Positions 8,320 through 16,924 of a stretch of 64,000 nt of DNA are shown in pieces. The translations under genes were made by a program, and so were the position numbers. Position 1 is the stretch's first letter, and each line of letters begins with the position of its first letter. The notes beneath the pieces are model-generated. The model saw only the letters and a program-made list of their open reading frames with translations, made no database searches and was not told the origin of the DNA. This DNA is from Mycolicibacterium moriokaense (GTDB lineage: Bacteria; Actinomycetota; Actinomycetes; Mycobacteriales; Mycobacteriaceae). The stretch is taken from contig NZ_QJJU01000015.1 of assembly GCF_003201655.1 (NCBI RefSeq), positions 82,496-146,495 of the forward strand, given 5' to 3'.

Positions 8320-9588
8320 CTACACGCCTGAGAGGCTCCTCGCGATGGCCTCCGCGGCGTGCCGATGGCCCAGCGTTTCGTAGCCCACGACGGTGACCAT
8401 CGGCGCCAAGGTGACGACCAGTAAGCAGTTGGCCATCGAGATCCCTGCGGCGGCCAGCCACACCGCGACAGCAAGCACGGCCGCGGTCATCACGAGGAGC
8501 AGCAGGTGGAAGGTGTCCAGGACCCGCACCAACCAGGCGTAAAGGACATAGACGGAGATGGTGTACGCCGCCACCGGGAGGGCAACGGCCAACACGGTTT
8601 CCACCGAGCCGAGCTTCGAGTGGTGCTCGATGTAATAGGCGGCCGCGTGCAGACCTGCGCCGGTCGCGACGATGGCCCCGAACGGCACGATGTGGACGTA
8701 GCCGAAGAAGAATGACCGCTCGCGATGAGCATGCAACAGGTCGGCGTTCGGCATCAAGAAATACGTCCACCACATGCCGAATGTGAGCCCGATGCCTGCC
8801 ACCGCGACGAAGACGGCGTCGAACGACCATCCCTGCGCGCCTACCACCGCCGAGACCGACGCAACCGTTCCCACCACGCCCTCTCCGAGGGCGATGATCG
8901 TCAGCAGGCTGTAGCGCTCCGTGATGTGGTGCGCGTGCCACGGCGTGCCACCCATGCGGGTCTCCGCCAGAACCGGACCCAGCAATTCGATTCCGATCAG
9001 CAGCACCACGATCGCGAAGCTCACCGGCAGCGACGTTTGCAAGAAGATGGTCGCGGCCCAGCCGATCTGCGCGACCGTGACTGCGGTTGCGTAGGTGAGG
9101 CAGGCTGAGCGGCGGTCAGGGTCCTGCTTGGCCGCGCGTAACCACTGCCCCACCAACGAAATCCGCATAGTGATGTACCCGGCCACCAAGACCCTGTTGT
9201 CGACATGGCCGCCGTGCTCGACCGACGCGAACATCTGCGGCAAGCCGAGCGCCAGGATGATGACGCCAACCATCTGCAGCATCGTCATCACGCGGTAGAT
9301 CCAGTCGTCGGTGTCGTACGCCGACGCGAACCACGCGAAGTTGATCCAGGCCCAGCAGATCGCGAACGTCGCGAAAGAGAAGGCGAGAAGTCCGGCACCA
9401 ATGTGGTTCTCGGCCAACAGGTGCGCGAACTCGTTCGCGGCGATACCGAACGCGACGACGAACGTCAGGTCAAAGAGCAGTTCCAGCGGTGTGGCGACCC
9501 GGTGCTCCTCATGCGGATCGCGACCAGACATCCGTTGAATGCGATGCGCCTGCACCGATGCGGGGCCTTGCCGTTGCGCCTCAGTCAT
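8320..9588 (-). CDS. low-temperature-requirement A (LtrA) family membrane protein
   Basis: This 422-residue polytopic membrane protein opens with HRVATPLELLFDLTFVVAF, the hallmark of the bacterial LtrA family (first named in Listeria; biochemical role unknown). EERYSLLTIIALGEG-type and FGMWWTYF segments also match. The start is ATG 9588. An internal Met 19 residues later, just before the conserved block, is an alternative. It is divergent from the epimerase gene by only 32 bases, so their promoters overlap. Confidence 0.85.
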   Translation of the reverse strand: MTEAQRQGPASVQAHRIQRMSGRDPHEEHRVATPLELLFDLTFVVAFGIAANEFAHLLAENHIGAGLLAFSFATFAICWAWINFAWFASAYDTDDWIYRVMTMLQMVGVIILALGLPQMFASVEHGGHVDNRVLVAGYITMRISLVGQWLRAAKQDPDRRSACLTYATAVTVAQIGWAATIFLQTSLPVSFAIVVLLIGIELLGPVLAETRMGGTPWHAHHITERYSLLTIIALGEGVVGTVASVSAVVGAQGWSFDAVFVAVAGIGLTFGMWWTYFLMPNADLLHAHRERSFFFGYVHIVPFGAIVATGAGLHAAAYYIEHHSKLGSVETVLAVALPVAAYTISVYVLYAWLVRVLDTFHLLLLVMTAAVLAVAVWLAAAGISMANCLLVVTLAPMVTVVGYETLGHRHAAEAIARSLSGV

Positions 9589-9620
9589 TGATCCCGTCCT
9601 TTCCCGCTACATTTCACCCC

Positions 9621-10625
9621 ATGGCAGGCGCCAAGAAGTTGGTGATGGGTGCGAGCGGGTTCCTCGGGTCCCACGTCACCAGGCAGTTGGTTGAACGCGG
9701 CGACGACGTCCGAGTCATCCTGCGCCGGTCGAGTTCGACGAAGGCGATCGACGATCTCGACGTCGAGTACCACTACGGCGACATCTTCGACGACGCGGCG
9801 ATACGCACTGCGATGGCCGGCTGTGAGGACGTCTACTACTGCGTAGTGGACACCCGTGCGTGGCTGCGCGACCCCGCGCCGCTGTTCCGCACCAATGTCG
9901 AGGGCCTTCGACACGTGCTCGACGCCGCGGTCGACGCCGACCTGAGGCGCTTCGTCTTCACCAGCACGATCGGAACGATCGGCATCCCCGCCGAGCGGCG
10001 GCCCGCCACCGAGGAGGACGAGTTCAACTGGCCGGACGTGGGCGGTCACTACGTCGTATCCCGCGTGGACGCGGAAAACCTGGTGATGCGCTATGCACGG
10101 GAGCGCGGACTGCCCGCGGTGGCGCTGTGCGTTTCGAACACATACGGGCCGGGTGACTGGCAGCCGACCCCGCACGGGAAGCAAGTCGCGCTGGCGGCAA
10201 CCGGACACTTGCCGTTCTACGTCAAGGGTTGGACCGGTGAGGTGGTGGGCATCGAGGACGCCGCTACCGCCCTGCTTCTCGCAGCGGAGAAAGGCCGAAA
10301 CGGCGAGCGCTACATCATCTCCGAGCGGTTCATGAGTGTTCGCGAGGTCTATGAGGTAGCCGCTGACGCAGCAGGCGTGAATCCGCCGCGATTGGGCGTG
10401 CCATTGTGGGCGATGTATGCGATGGGTTACGCCGGCGACGTCGTGCGCAATACCTTCCGCCGTGACTTTCAGCTGACGAGCTCCAGTGTTCGTCTTATGC
10501 ACATCTGGCCAACGCTGGACCACGGCAAGGCCGAGCGTGAGCTGGGCTGGCGGCCCGAGCCGATTCACCATTCGATCCGCAGGGCCGCGCAGTTTTATCG
10601 GGACAACCGACGCAGTACCCGATAG
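9621..10625 (+). CDS. NAD(P)-dependent epimerase/dehydratase (extended SDR, dihydroflavonol-reductase-like)
   Basis: This 334-residue protein has the Rossmann motif GASGFLG (10-16) and an extended-SDR layout like DFR/3-beta-HSD-type reductases. The usual active-site YxxxK appears as Y144-VVS-R148, with Arg in place of Lys, which may weaken or alter catalysis. FTSTIGTIG carries the Ser/Thr region. The C-terminal substrate domain has RRDFQLTSSSVR and ELGWRPEP. The substrate is not evident. The gene stands alone in its direction. Confidence 0.82.
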   Translation: MAGAKKLVMGASGFLGSHVTRQLVERGDDVRVILRRSSSTKAIDDLDVEYHYGDIFDDAAIRTAMAGCEDVYYCVVDTRAWLRDPAPLFRTNVEGLRHVLDAAVDADLRRFVFTSTIGTIGIPAERRPATEEDEFNWPDVGGHYVVSRVDAENLVMRYARERGLPAVALCVSNTYGPGDWQPTPHGKQVALAATGHLPFYVKGWTGEVVGIEDAATALLLAAEKGRNGERYIISERFMSVREVYEVAADAAGVNPPRLGVPLWAMYAMGYAGDVVRNTFRRDFQLTSSSVRLMHIWPTLDHGKAERELGWRPEPIHHSIRRAAQFYRDNRRSTR

Positions 10626-10646
10626 GAAGGTTGAACACAAAAACAG

Positions 10647-10658
10647 GTAGTGCACTAC
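10647..10658. promoter_or_regulatory. 12-bp perfect palindrome upstream of the SARP-like gene
   Basis: GTAGTGCACTAC is fully palindromic and lies 38 bases before the GTG of the SARP-like gene. It is a reasonable operator candidate, but no second copy was noticed in the window. Confidence 0.35.
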
Positions 10659-10695
10659 GCATGACCCTGGCGCGGCCCGGCATCACGATCAAAGT

Positions 10696-11286
10696 GTGTC
10701 CGAAGAATTCTCACTGAACCTGCTCGGTCAATTCGCCGTTCACCGAGGTGAACAGCCCGTCGAGCTGCCGCCCGCATGTCAGCGACTGATTGCGCTGGTC
10801 GCGCTGAAGCGCAGGCCGGTACACCGGCTGTGGGTGTGCGCGATGCTGTGGCCACATGCGCAGACGCGGCGTGCGGTCGCAACCCTGCGCTCCACGATGT
10901 GGCGGCTGCGGCCAGTGGGTGCCGACCCGCTGCTGGACGTTGATCCGCAATACATCGAGCTGGCGCCGAGTGTTTCTGTGGACTGGCACGCCGCGGTAGA
11001 CCAGATCGGGCAACTGCTCGGCGATGGCGAGCCCGCACCCGTCGTCGACCCTCAGTTCGTGGCCGAACTGCTTCCGTTGCTTCGTGCAGGCGAGCTGCTC
11101 GACGGCTGGCCCGAGCCGTGGGCCGCCAGCGAGCGGCAACGGTATCGGGCGATGCGCAAGGCCGCACGCGACGAGTTGGGCCACGGCACCGAAAAGCAGG
11201 TAACCAACTGCTCATCTGGCTCCATGCGCTCGCTACATACGCTTCATTCCGTAAGGAAGACCACGAAGGACTCGAGAGAGCCATGA
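10696..11286 (+). CDS. SARP-like regulator lacking downstream domains
   Basis: This 196-residue protein begins FSLNLLGQFAVHRGEQPVELP and continues with a winged-helix-like block (LIALVALKRRPVHRLWVCAMLWP, RRAVATLRSTMWRLR), as in the N-terminal DNA-binding domain of SARP/BTAD activators. Only part of a BTAD-like helical region follows, and the last 30 residues (Ser/Thr/Lys-rich) look unrelated. Full-length SARPs are about 250-1000 residues, so this is a minimal or decayed version. The stop overlaps the ATG of a 38-codon ORF. The start is GTG 10696. Confidence 0.65.
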   Translation: MSEEFSLNLLGQFAVHRGEQPVELPPACQRLIALVALKRRPVHRLWVCAMLWPHAQTRRAVATLRSTMWRLRPVGADPLLDVDPQYIELAPSVSVDWHAAVDQIGQLLGDGEPAPVVDPQFVAELLPLLRAGELLDGWPEPWAASERQRYRAMRKAARDELGHGTEKQVTNCSSGSMRSLHTLHSVRKTTKDSREP

Positions 11287-11399
11287 ACGCGTTGATGATG
11301 ATCTGCATGTCCGTCGGCGCACCGCTTGCCGCTCTGGGCCTGTACGACCTACAGCTGCGTTTGGAGCGATGGGACCACAACCGCCACGCCGAGGATTGA
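11283..11399 (+). CDS. 38-residue ORF overlapping the SARP-like gene
   Basis: The ATG at 11283 overlaps the stop of the SARP-like gene (ATGA), suggesting translational coupling. The peptide has a hydrophobic N-terminal half (ALMMICMSVGAPLAALGLYDL) and a charged C-terminal tail (RLERWDHNRHAED), like a small single-span membrane protein. No function is recognised. Coding status rests on the overlap and amino-acid pattern only. Confidence 0.45.
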   Translation: MNALMMICMSVGAPLAALGLYDLQLRLERWDHNRHAED

Positions 11400-11440
11400 C
11401 CGGGTGGTCGCCAACCCTCGCCGCGTCCTACGGTGACTGG

Positions 11441-12157
11441 GTGGAGAGCACAGCGCCAGAGTCCTACGCCGTCGGTGTTGTGCTCGCCGCGGGCCTTGGC
11501 ACGCGTGTCGGCGCAGACGGCAATAAGGCGTACCTACTGCTGGCTGGCCGCAGCATGGTGGCCTGGTCGTTGGGCGCCGTCACGCAGGTTCCCCAGATCG
11601 CGCGCACCGTGTTGGTGCATCGCCGCGGCGAACGCGACCTCGCGCACGACACCGTGACGGCCGAGCTCCCAGACGCGACGGTGGAATTGGTCGAGGGCGG
11701 AGACAGCAGGCACGCCTCCGAGTTCAACGTGCTGCGCTATCTCGCAGGCGACATCGAATCGGGCGCTGTCGATGTGGTGCTGATCCACGATGCCGCTCGT
11801 CCGCTGGCAGGCCGCGACATGTTCGTCACCGCGCTCTCCGTTGCCCGCGAGTTCGGCGGCGCGATACCGGCATTGACGATCCCGGACGTCGTGCAGCAGG
11901 GACCCGGAGGCATCGAATCAGCCAGCGGCAGTGGCAGATTGGTGCGAGTACAAACCCCGCAGGCGTTTCGGGCGAAGCCGTTGCTCGGCGCGTATCGCGC
12001 CGCGGCCGCGCAAGGTTTCGAAGGCACCGACACGTCGTCGTGCATCGAGAGGTACACCGATGAACAGGTTCGCACCTTTCCCGGCGGCGAGACCAACCTC
12101 AAGGTGACCTATGCACACGACGTTGCCGTCGCGGGACACCTGCTCAGCCGCCGCTAG
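11441..12157 (+). CDS. IspD-family cytidylyltransferase-like protein
   Basis: This 238-residue protein retains most signatures of 2-C-methyl-D-erythritol 4-phosphate cytidylyltransferase: AAGLGTRVG near the N-terminus for CTP phosphate binding, NKAYLLLAGRSMV, IHDAARPL, RVQTPQAFR, and TDTSSCIE with NLKVTY near the C-terminus. Mycobacterial housekeeping ispD normally sits beside ispF and carD. Neither is here, so this is more likely a paralogue using another sugar or polyol phosphate. The start is set at GTG 11441; the frame is open 24 codons further upstream. It converges with, and overlaps by 14 bases, a second IspD-like gene. Confidence 0.75.
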   Translation: MESTAPESYAVGVVLAAGLGTRVGADGNKAYLLLAGRSMVAWSLGAVTQVPQIARTVLVHRRGERDLAHDTVTAELPDATVELVEGGDSRHASEFNVLRYLAGDIESGAVDVVLIHDAARPLAGRDMFVTALSVAREFGGAIPALTIPDVVQQGPGGIESASGSGRLVRVQTPQAFRAKPLLGAYRAAAAQGFEGTDTSSCIERYTDEQVRTFPGGETNLKVTYAHDVAVAGHLLSRR

Positions 12158-12818
12158 GCCGGCACGCGATGATCGCCTCGACAAACGCGGCGTCCCTCGG
12201 CAATTCGACGGCGAACGCATCGGCGTCACCGTCGACGATCGTGATCGGCGCGCCTGTGCGAAGCGACTCGTCGAGTTCGTCGAACTCATCTTCAGCGCGC
12301 CCGGCCAGCAGCTGGGATAGTTGGTCGACGCTGAACCCACGCGGGTACTGCACGGCCCGCAGCATCGAGCGGTCGAGGGTGCCCGTCACCGAACCGTGCA
12401 CATCGACGGCTTTCACGCTGTCGGTCACCGCCAACGCAGGCATCACGACGGGGCTCCCGGCCTGCAGCGCCGCAATCACCCTTTCCCGAACGCCGTCCGG
12501 CGCAAGCGGTCGACGGATGTCGTAAATCAGGACATGGCGGGACCGGTCCTCGAGGTAGTCCAACCCGGCCGCAAGGCACTGCGCCCGCGAGCCCGGGTGC
12601 GCGGCCACTGCGACACCCACGGCCGACAGCCCATGGGCCGCAAGGCTTTCGCGGACAGCGCCGACGAGCGGTTCGGCGACGGCCACCACGGCCGTGCCAC
12701 GCATCGTCCGCACGACGCGCGCCAACGGCGCCTCCCCCGCCAACCGGTCGACGGCCGCAGCGACGTTGTCCACATACATCGCAGGCAGCGGCACAACCGC
12801 CGCAAGATCCACCGTCAT
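12144..12818 (-). CDS. degenerate IspD-like protein
   Basis: This 224-residue protein resembles IspD in fold pattern: hydrophobic strand LAAVVPL, HVLIYDIRRPLAPDGV corresponding to the family HDAARPL block, and QYPRGF at the TPQ position. However, it lacks the glycine-rich AAGxGxR nucleotide loop and the usual metal ligands, so it is probably not an active cytidylyltransferase. The ATG at 12818 overlaps the stop of the patatin gene upstream, so it is the second gene of a two-gene operon. A structural or regulatory role is possible. Confidence 0.65.
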   Translation of the reverse strand: MTVDLAAVVPLPAMYVDNVAAAVDRLAGEAPLARVVRTMRGTAVVAVAEPLVGAVRESLAAHGLSAVGVAVAAHPGSRAQCLAAGLDYLEDRSRHVLIYDIRRPLAPDGVRERVIAALQAGSPVVMPALAVTDSVKAVDVHGSVTGTLDRSMLRAVQYPRGFSVDQLSQLLAGRAEDEFDELDESLRTGAPITIVDGDADAFAVELPRDAAFVEAIIACRPSGG

Positions 12819-13819
12819 CAGCGGAAGCGCTTGAGGTAGGCGTGCCAATCCCAGCTGGACAGAAACTTCTGTGCGGCGGAATAGCCCTTCACGTACAGGG
12901 CTTCGATCTCGTTGTCCGAGATGTCAAAGTCGAGGAAGCCGACGTCGGTCGAATCCACCCGGATCGTGCGGGCGCTGACCCATGGCTGACTCAGATACGC
13001 CTGATCGCGGCCGACGAGCACGGTGGTGATGACGCTCTCCAGCAGATGCGGCGGACCCAGCAGGCGGATGGGCGCCAAGGCGGGAATCACCTTGTCGTTG
13101 CCCTCGGGAAGGTTGGGCAACACCGTGACTCCGAAACTGGGCCAGCGGGGAGGTAGACGGTCGGTGCGGTCGAGCGAGTCAATCGGGAAGTTCGACACGA
13201 TTCCGCCGTCGACCAAGGTGGACGTCAATCCGGTCGAGCTTGTCAGCGTGACGGGACGGAAGTAGAACGGGATCGACATCGACGCGCGGACCGCATCGGC
13301 CACGGACTGCCCATCCGGGTCGAGGCCGTAGACCCTGCGGTAGTCCCACGGCAGCCGAACCAATTGCCCCGTCGTCACATCGGCGGCCGTAACAACCAGT
13401 TTGTAGCGCTGCTCAGGGGGCAGGCTGTCGTCGTCGATGGCCAGATCGCCGAAGGTGCGCACGCCGAGACTATCCAGGTGGCTGCGGACCCAATCGTGTG
13501 CGTAATCGCCTTTGTAGATGCCCGTTCCTCGCAGGATCGCCAACGACGGGCCGAGCACCGGAAGACGTTCCAGCGTGCCGGCATCGGTGAACTTGTGGTA
13601 ATCGAGCTCCAGCGCAAGCTCTTTGACTTCCTCGGGGTCCAGTTGGTCGCCCATCGAAGCGGCGGCAACGATCGCACCGACGATGGATCCGGCCGATGTG
13701 CCTGACACTCGCTGAGCGCGGTAGCCGTCTTCCATCAACGCGACGACTGCGCCTACCAGACCGATGCCCTTGACTCCACCGCCCGACAGCACCAGGTCCG
13801 CAGGCTTCGGCTCCGCCAC
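12818..13819 (-). CDS. patatin-like phospholipase
   Basis: This 333-residue protein has the complete patatin catalytic set: oxyanion loop GGGVKG (13-18), nucleophile Ser42 in GTSAG (40-44), and the dyad Asp204 in DGG. It should be a serine acyl hydrolase acting on phospholipid or other lipid esters. No signal peptide is visible. The start is GTG 13819, 10 bases from the stop of the Mas gene. The downstream IspD-like gene overlaps its stop. Confidence 0.88.
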   Translation of the reverse strand: MAEPKPADLVLSGGGVKGIGLVGAVVALMEDGYRAQRVSGTSAGSIVGAIVAAASMGDQLDPEEVKELALELDYHKFTDAGTLERLPVLGPSLAILRGTGIYKGDYAHDWVRSHLDSLGVRTFGDLAIDDDSLPPEQRYKLVVTAADVTTGQLVRLPWDYRRVYGLDPDGQSVADAVRASMSIPFYFRPVTLTSSTGLTSTLVDGGIVSNFPIDSLDRTDRLPPRWPSFGVTVLPNLPEGNDKVIPALAPIRLLGPPHLLESVITTVLVGRDQAYLSQPWVSARTIRVDSTDVGFLDFDISDNEIEALYVKGYSAAQKFLSSWDWHAYLKRFR

Positions 13820-13829
13820 GGCGCCGACG

Positions 13830-14477
13830 CTACACGGGGTCGAATGACCCGATCAGCCAGGTGTCGTTGATCTTCTTCAGGCCCACCTTCACCGTGCTCG
13901 CGGCGAACGAGCCGTTGGGATTCTCCTTGCTGACGGTGTTCTGGTTGATGAACACCAGGACCACCGCAGAGTCGGGGTGCAGTTCCGACACCGCGGCACG
14001 CACGACGGCGGCGGTCGTCTTGACCGACTTCTGCTTGGCCGCCGGTGTGACGACCTGCTCGGTGAACTGTGTGTAGTAGGACAAGAAGTCACCGGTCAGA
14101 TGCGCCTTGGCCGCCGCAAAGTCCTTATCGAGGCTGTCCGGGGAGTACGACAGCAGCGCGACGGTGCCATTCTTCGCCGCGTCGAGAGCGACAACAGCCG
14201 CTACGGGGTTGGTTTGTTGGTCAGGGCGGTACTGCTTGAAATACAGCCATGCGGCGACGCCTGCCGACGCGACAAGGGCCGCCGCCAAAAGGATCGCCAC
14301 GAGTTGGGCCCTGGCATGGCGCGCCACCTGCCGCGCAACGCCGGCCTTCGGCTCGGGCTGCGTTTCGGTTTCGGTGGCCGCGTCGTCGTCGGTCTGCGTG
14401 GCCTCGTCGGCGGCTTCGCCGGAGTCCTTCTCGCTGTCGTCGGCGTCGGTCACGTCGGCGGTGCCATTGGTGGTCAC
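13830..14477 (-). CDS. Mce-associated (Mas-type) membrane protein
   Basis: This 215-residue protein has an acidic, low-complexity N-terminus (about 50 residues, Asp/Glu/Thr-rich), one membrane span (VAILLAAALVASAGVAAWLYF) and a roughly 130-residue extracellular domain of the type seen in Mas proteins at the ends of mce operons. It starts at GTG 14477 overlapping the stop of its paralogue. Mas proteins are thought to stabilise Mce complexes. Here they lie 15 kb from the mce genes, but the pair's promoter carries a version of the shared operator. Confidence 0.8.
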   Translation of the reverse strand: MTTNGTADVTDADDSEKDSGEAADEATQTDDDAATETETQPEPKAGVARQVARHARAQLVAILLAAALVASAGVAAWLYFKQYRPDQQTNPVAAVVALDAAKNGTVALLSYSPDSLDKDFAAAKAHLTGDFLSYYTQFTEQVVTPAAKQKSVKTTAAVVRAAVSELHPDSAVVLVFINQNTVSKENPNGSFAASTVKVGLKKINDTWLIGSFDPV

Positions 14478-15322
14478 GGTACGAACTCCACTTTCGCCAT
14501 CTTGATTTGGCCGCCGTCACGCTGAAGATTGACCGACAGCCGCCAGGTGCGGGGCTCCTGCTTGGCCCCTGCGGCATTGGTGACGCGCGAGCTGGCCGAC
14601 ACCAGCACGACGGCCGTGTCGTTGTTCATCGACTCGACGCCGGTGGCGTTGACGGTGACCTCGGTGATCACCTTCGAGTCCTGCGCGACCTTGATGAAGT
14701 CGTCCGCTTGGTTCTTGAAGTCGTCCCTGAACTGACCCGTCGAGTTGTCGATGATGCGCTGGACGTCTTCCTTCGCCTTGTTGAAGTCCAGTGACATCAG
14801 TGTCACGACGCTCTGCCGAGCTGCCGCGGCGTACTCGGCACTTCGCTGCTGTTCGGCGGCCTGGTCGCGGTGGTTCTTCACCATGAGCACGCTCAGCGTG
14901 ATCAATGCGCATATGCAGGCGAAGGCGATGCCCGCCGCAAGGAATTTCAGTGTCCGGCCAAGCCGCCAGCGGCGGCGCTCGCGGACCGGTTCGTCGGCGA
15001 CATCTTCTTCGCGGTCTGTGCTGTCCTCGGTGTCCGAGCCTGCCTCGTCGGCCTCGGGCTCGACGTCCGTGACATCGGCGGCCTCAGTTTCGACCTCGGT
15101 GGCCTGCGCCGCGACCTCGGTGGCGGCCTGCCTGCGCAGTCGGATCGCCCGAACTCTGGCACGCGCGGCGGCGGCAGTCGCCTCCGCCTCGGCCGCCTCA
15201 GCCTCCGCTTCCTCCGCCAGCGAAAGTGCGTCTGCCGCGTCGGCCGACCGATCAGGATCCTGCTTCGGCTGATCGACGTGGTCATCGTCGATCACCGACG
15301 CGCGGCGCCTGAAAGACGGCAC
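14474..15322 (-). CDS. Mce-associated (Mas-type) membrane protein with long acidic coiled N-terminus
   Basis: This is a 282-residue paralogue of the preceding Mas gene. Residues 20-70 are an Ala/Glu-rich probable coiled coil (AEEAEAEAAEAEATAAAA), and 70-110 are acidic. A single span follows (FLAAGIAFACICALITLSVLM), then the Mas-like extracytoplasmic domain. The start GTG 15322 has a strong AAGGAGGT 8 bases upstream. It is the first gene of the two-gene operon, whose upstream region carries the candidate operator at 15370-15384. Confidence 0.8.
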   Translation of the reverse strand: MPSFRRRASVIDDDHVDQPKQDPDRSADAADALSLAEEAEAEAAEAEATAAAARARVRAIRLRRQAATEVAAQATEVETEAADVTDVEPEADEAGSDTEDSTDREEDVADEPVRERRRWRLGRTLKFLAAGIAFACICALITLSVLMVKNHRDQAAEQQRSAEYAAAARQSVVTLMSLDFNKAKEDVQRIIDNSTGQFRDDFKNQADDFIKVAQDSKVITEVTVNATGVESMNNDTAVVLVSASSRVTNAAGAKQEPRTWRLSVNLQRDGGQIKMAKVEFVP

Positions 15323-15369
15323 AGCGACCTCCTTGTCTGCTAAGTGCTAGTGCGCAATCGAGCGCAAAT

Positions 15370-15384
15370 GAGAACGTCATTATT
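15370..15384. promoter_or_regulatory. degenerate copy of the GAGAAT-N3-ATTCTC operator before the mas genes
   Basis: GAGAAC-GTC-ATTATT matches the left arm of the 15-bp consensus at 5 of 6 positions and the right arm at the inner three. It lies 48 bases upstream of the Mas start. The first 12 bases (GAGAACGTCATT) are identical to those in the site at 24978. Confidence 0.5.
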
Positions 15385-15415
15385 CAATTTTGAGTATTGC
15401 CGCGACGATACCCCA

Positions 15416-15429
15416 TCCCCAAATGGGGA
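15416..15429. repeat. 14-bp inverted repeat between mas promoter and fadD stop
   Basis: TCCCCA-AA-TGGGGA is a perfect palindrome in the 156-base gap between the Mas start and the end of the acyl-CoA synthetase. It could act as a weak terminator for the leftward fadD transcript or as a protein site. It has no T-run. Confidence 0.35.
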
Positions 15430-15478
15430 CCAACGCCGCGTTTCCTGCGGAAATGCTATTTACGCGCTGTGCAAACGC

Positions 15479-16924
15479 TCAGCGCAATCTGTCCTTCATC
15501 ACCTTGCCCGTGGCGTTCAACGGTAGCTCGTTGAGGAAGTCAACGAATCGAGGAACCTTAAATCCGGCCATCCGGTCGCGGCTCCATTCGATCAGCTCGT
15601 CACAGCTGACGGCCGTTTCGCCGTCCTTCACCACGATGAACGCCTTGCCCACCTGACCCAACCGGTCATCGGGAACACCGATCACCGCGGCCTGCGCGAC
15701 GGCGGGGTGCTCCAACAAGAATCCTTCGATCTCGGCGGGGTATGCGTTGAACCCGCCGACAATGAACATGTCTTTCTTGCGCCCGACGATCTTCAGCCGG
15801 CCGCTGTTCGTGAGGTGGCCGAGATCGCCGGTGTGCAGCCATCCGTCGGTATCGATCGTCTCGGCGGTGGCGATCGGGTCGTCGAGGTAGCCCTGCATCA
15901 CGGTGAAGCCGCGCACCAGGACCTCGCCGTCGTCGGCGATGCGAAGCTCCACCCCGCCGAGAGGCAGGCCCGCCGTGGTCGCGATCTCCTCAGGCGAATC
16001 GCCGGGGCGCGACAGTGTGGCGGTGCCCCCCTCGGTCAGGCCGTACCCAGTGGCCAACAACTGGAACGGCAGTTCGTCGAACGCGCGCCTGATCAGCTCG
16101 ACGGGTATGTCCGCCGCTCCGGTGACACCGACCCGCAGCGTCGCCAACTTGCTTTTGTCGTCGACCGCCAGCAGTGAGTGATACAGCGTTGGCGGACCCG
16201 GCAGAACGGTGATCCGCTCGGCCACAACCATTTCCACCACGCGGTCGATGTCGAAGACGGCCATCGGCAGCATGGTGGCGCCGCGGATGAAGGACGACAG
16301 CAGCCCGGCCTTCAGCCCGAAGGTGTGGAAGTACGGGTTGATCTGCAGATAGCGATCGCCTTCGCGCAGGTCGATGAGCCCGCTGTACTCCTCGTAGTGG
16401 CGCAGGTTCTGGACATGGTTCATCAACACGCCCTTGGGCCTGCCGGTGGTACCCGACGTGAAGATGATCTCTGAGATGTCGGTGGACTTGACGTCGCCGC
16501 CGTCACGCACGGACGGTGAACCGCTGCCGAGGAAGTCGGACTTCAGATCGATCACGGGCACGCCCGCGGGAGCGGTGTAGTCCTGGTCCAGGAATCCCTT
16601 CTGGACCAGGACGGCCTTCGCCCCGCTGCGGGTGATGATGTCCGCGGCTTCCTCCGTCTTGTAGCGGGTGTTGACGGGGACAAGCGCACCGCCGGCCGTC
16701 AGCAATCCGAACGCCGCGATCATCCATTCGGCGGAGTTGGGCGCCCAGATGGCGACGCGTTCACCCTTTTCGAGGCCGAATTCGGCGAATGCGCCTGCAG
16801 CGCAACGAATCCGCTGACAGACCTCGGTGAAGGAAAGGCGCAGCAGACCGTCGACGACAGCTTCCTCGTCACCGAACCGATCCGCCGCGCTCAAGACCAT
16901 CTCGGGGATGGTCTCCCAGCTCAT
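15479..16924 (-). CDS. acyl-CoA synthetase (FadD3-like)
   Basis: This 481-residue ANL-superfamily enzyme has the P-loop FTSGTTGRPKG, GYGLTEGG (A5), TGDLG (A7), GRKKDMFIVGGFNAYPAEIE (hinge and A8) and the catalytic Lys in NATGKVMK near the C-terminus. It adenylates a carboxylic acid and forms its CoA thioester. The compact length and sequence style resemble FadD3 (ring-propanoate CoA ligase of steroid catabolism), but the substrate is inference. The start overlaps the stop of the amidohydrolase (ATGA), so the two are co-translated. Confidence 0.88.
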   Translation of the reverse strand: MSWETIPEMVLSAADRFGDEEAVVDGLLRLSFTEVCQRIRCAAGAFAEFGLEKGERVAIWAPNSAEWMIAAFGLLTAGGALVPVNTRYKTEEAADIITRSGAKAVLVQKGFLDQDYTAPAGVPVIDLKSDFLGSGSPSVRDGGDVKSTDISEIIFTSGTTGRPKGVLMNHVQNLRHYEEYSGLIDLREGDRYLQINPYFHTFGLKAGLLSSFIRGATMLPMAVFDIDRVVEMVVAERITVLPGPPTLYHSLLAVDDKSKLATLRVGVTGAADIPVELIRRAFDELPFQLLATGYGLTEGGTATLSRPGDSPEEIATTAGLPLGGVELRIADDGEVLVRGFTVMQGYLDDPIATAETIDTDGWLHTGDLGHLTNSGRLKIVGRKKDMFIVGGFNAYPAEIEGFLLEHPAVAQAAVIGVPDDRLGQVGKAFIVVKDGETAVSCDELIEWSRDRMAGFKVPRFVDFLNELPLNATGKVMKDRLR

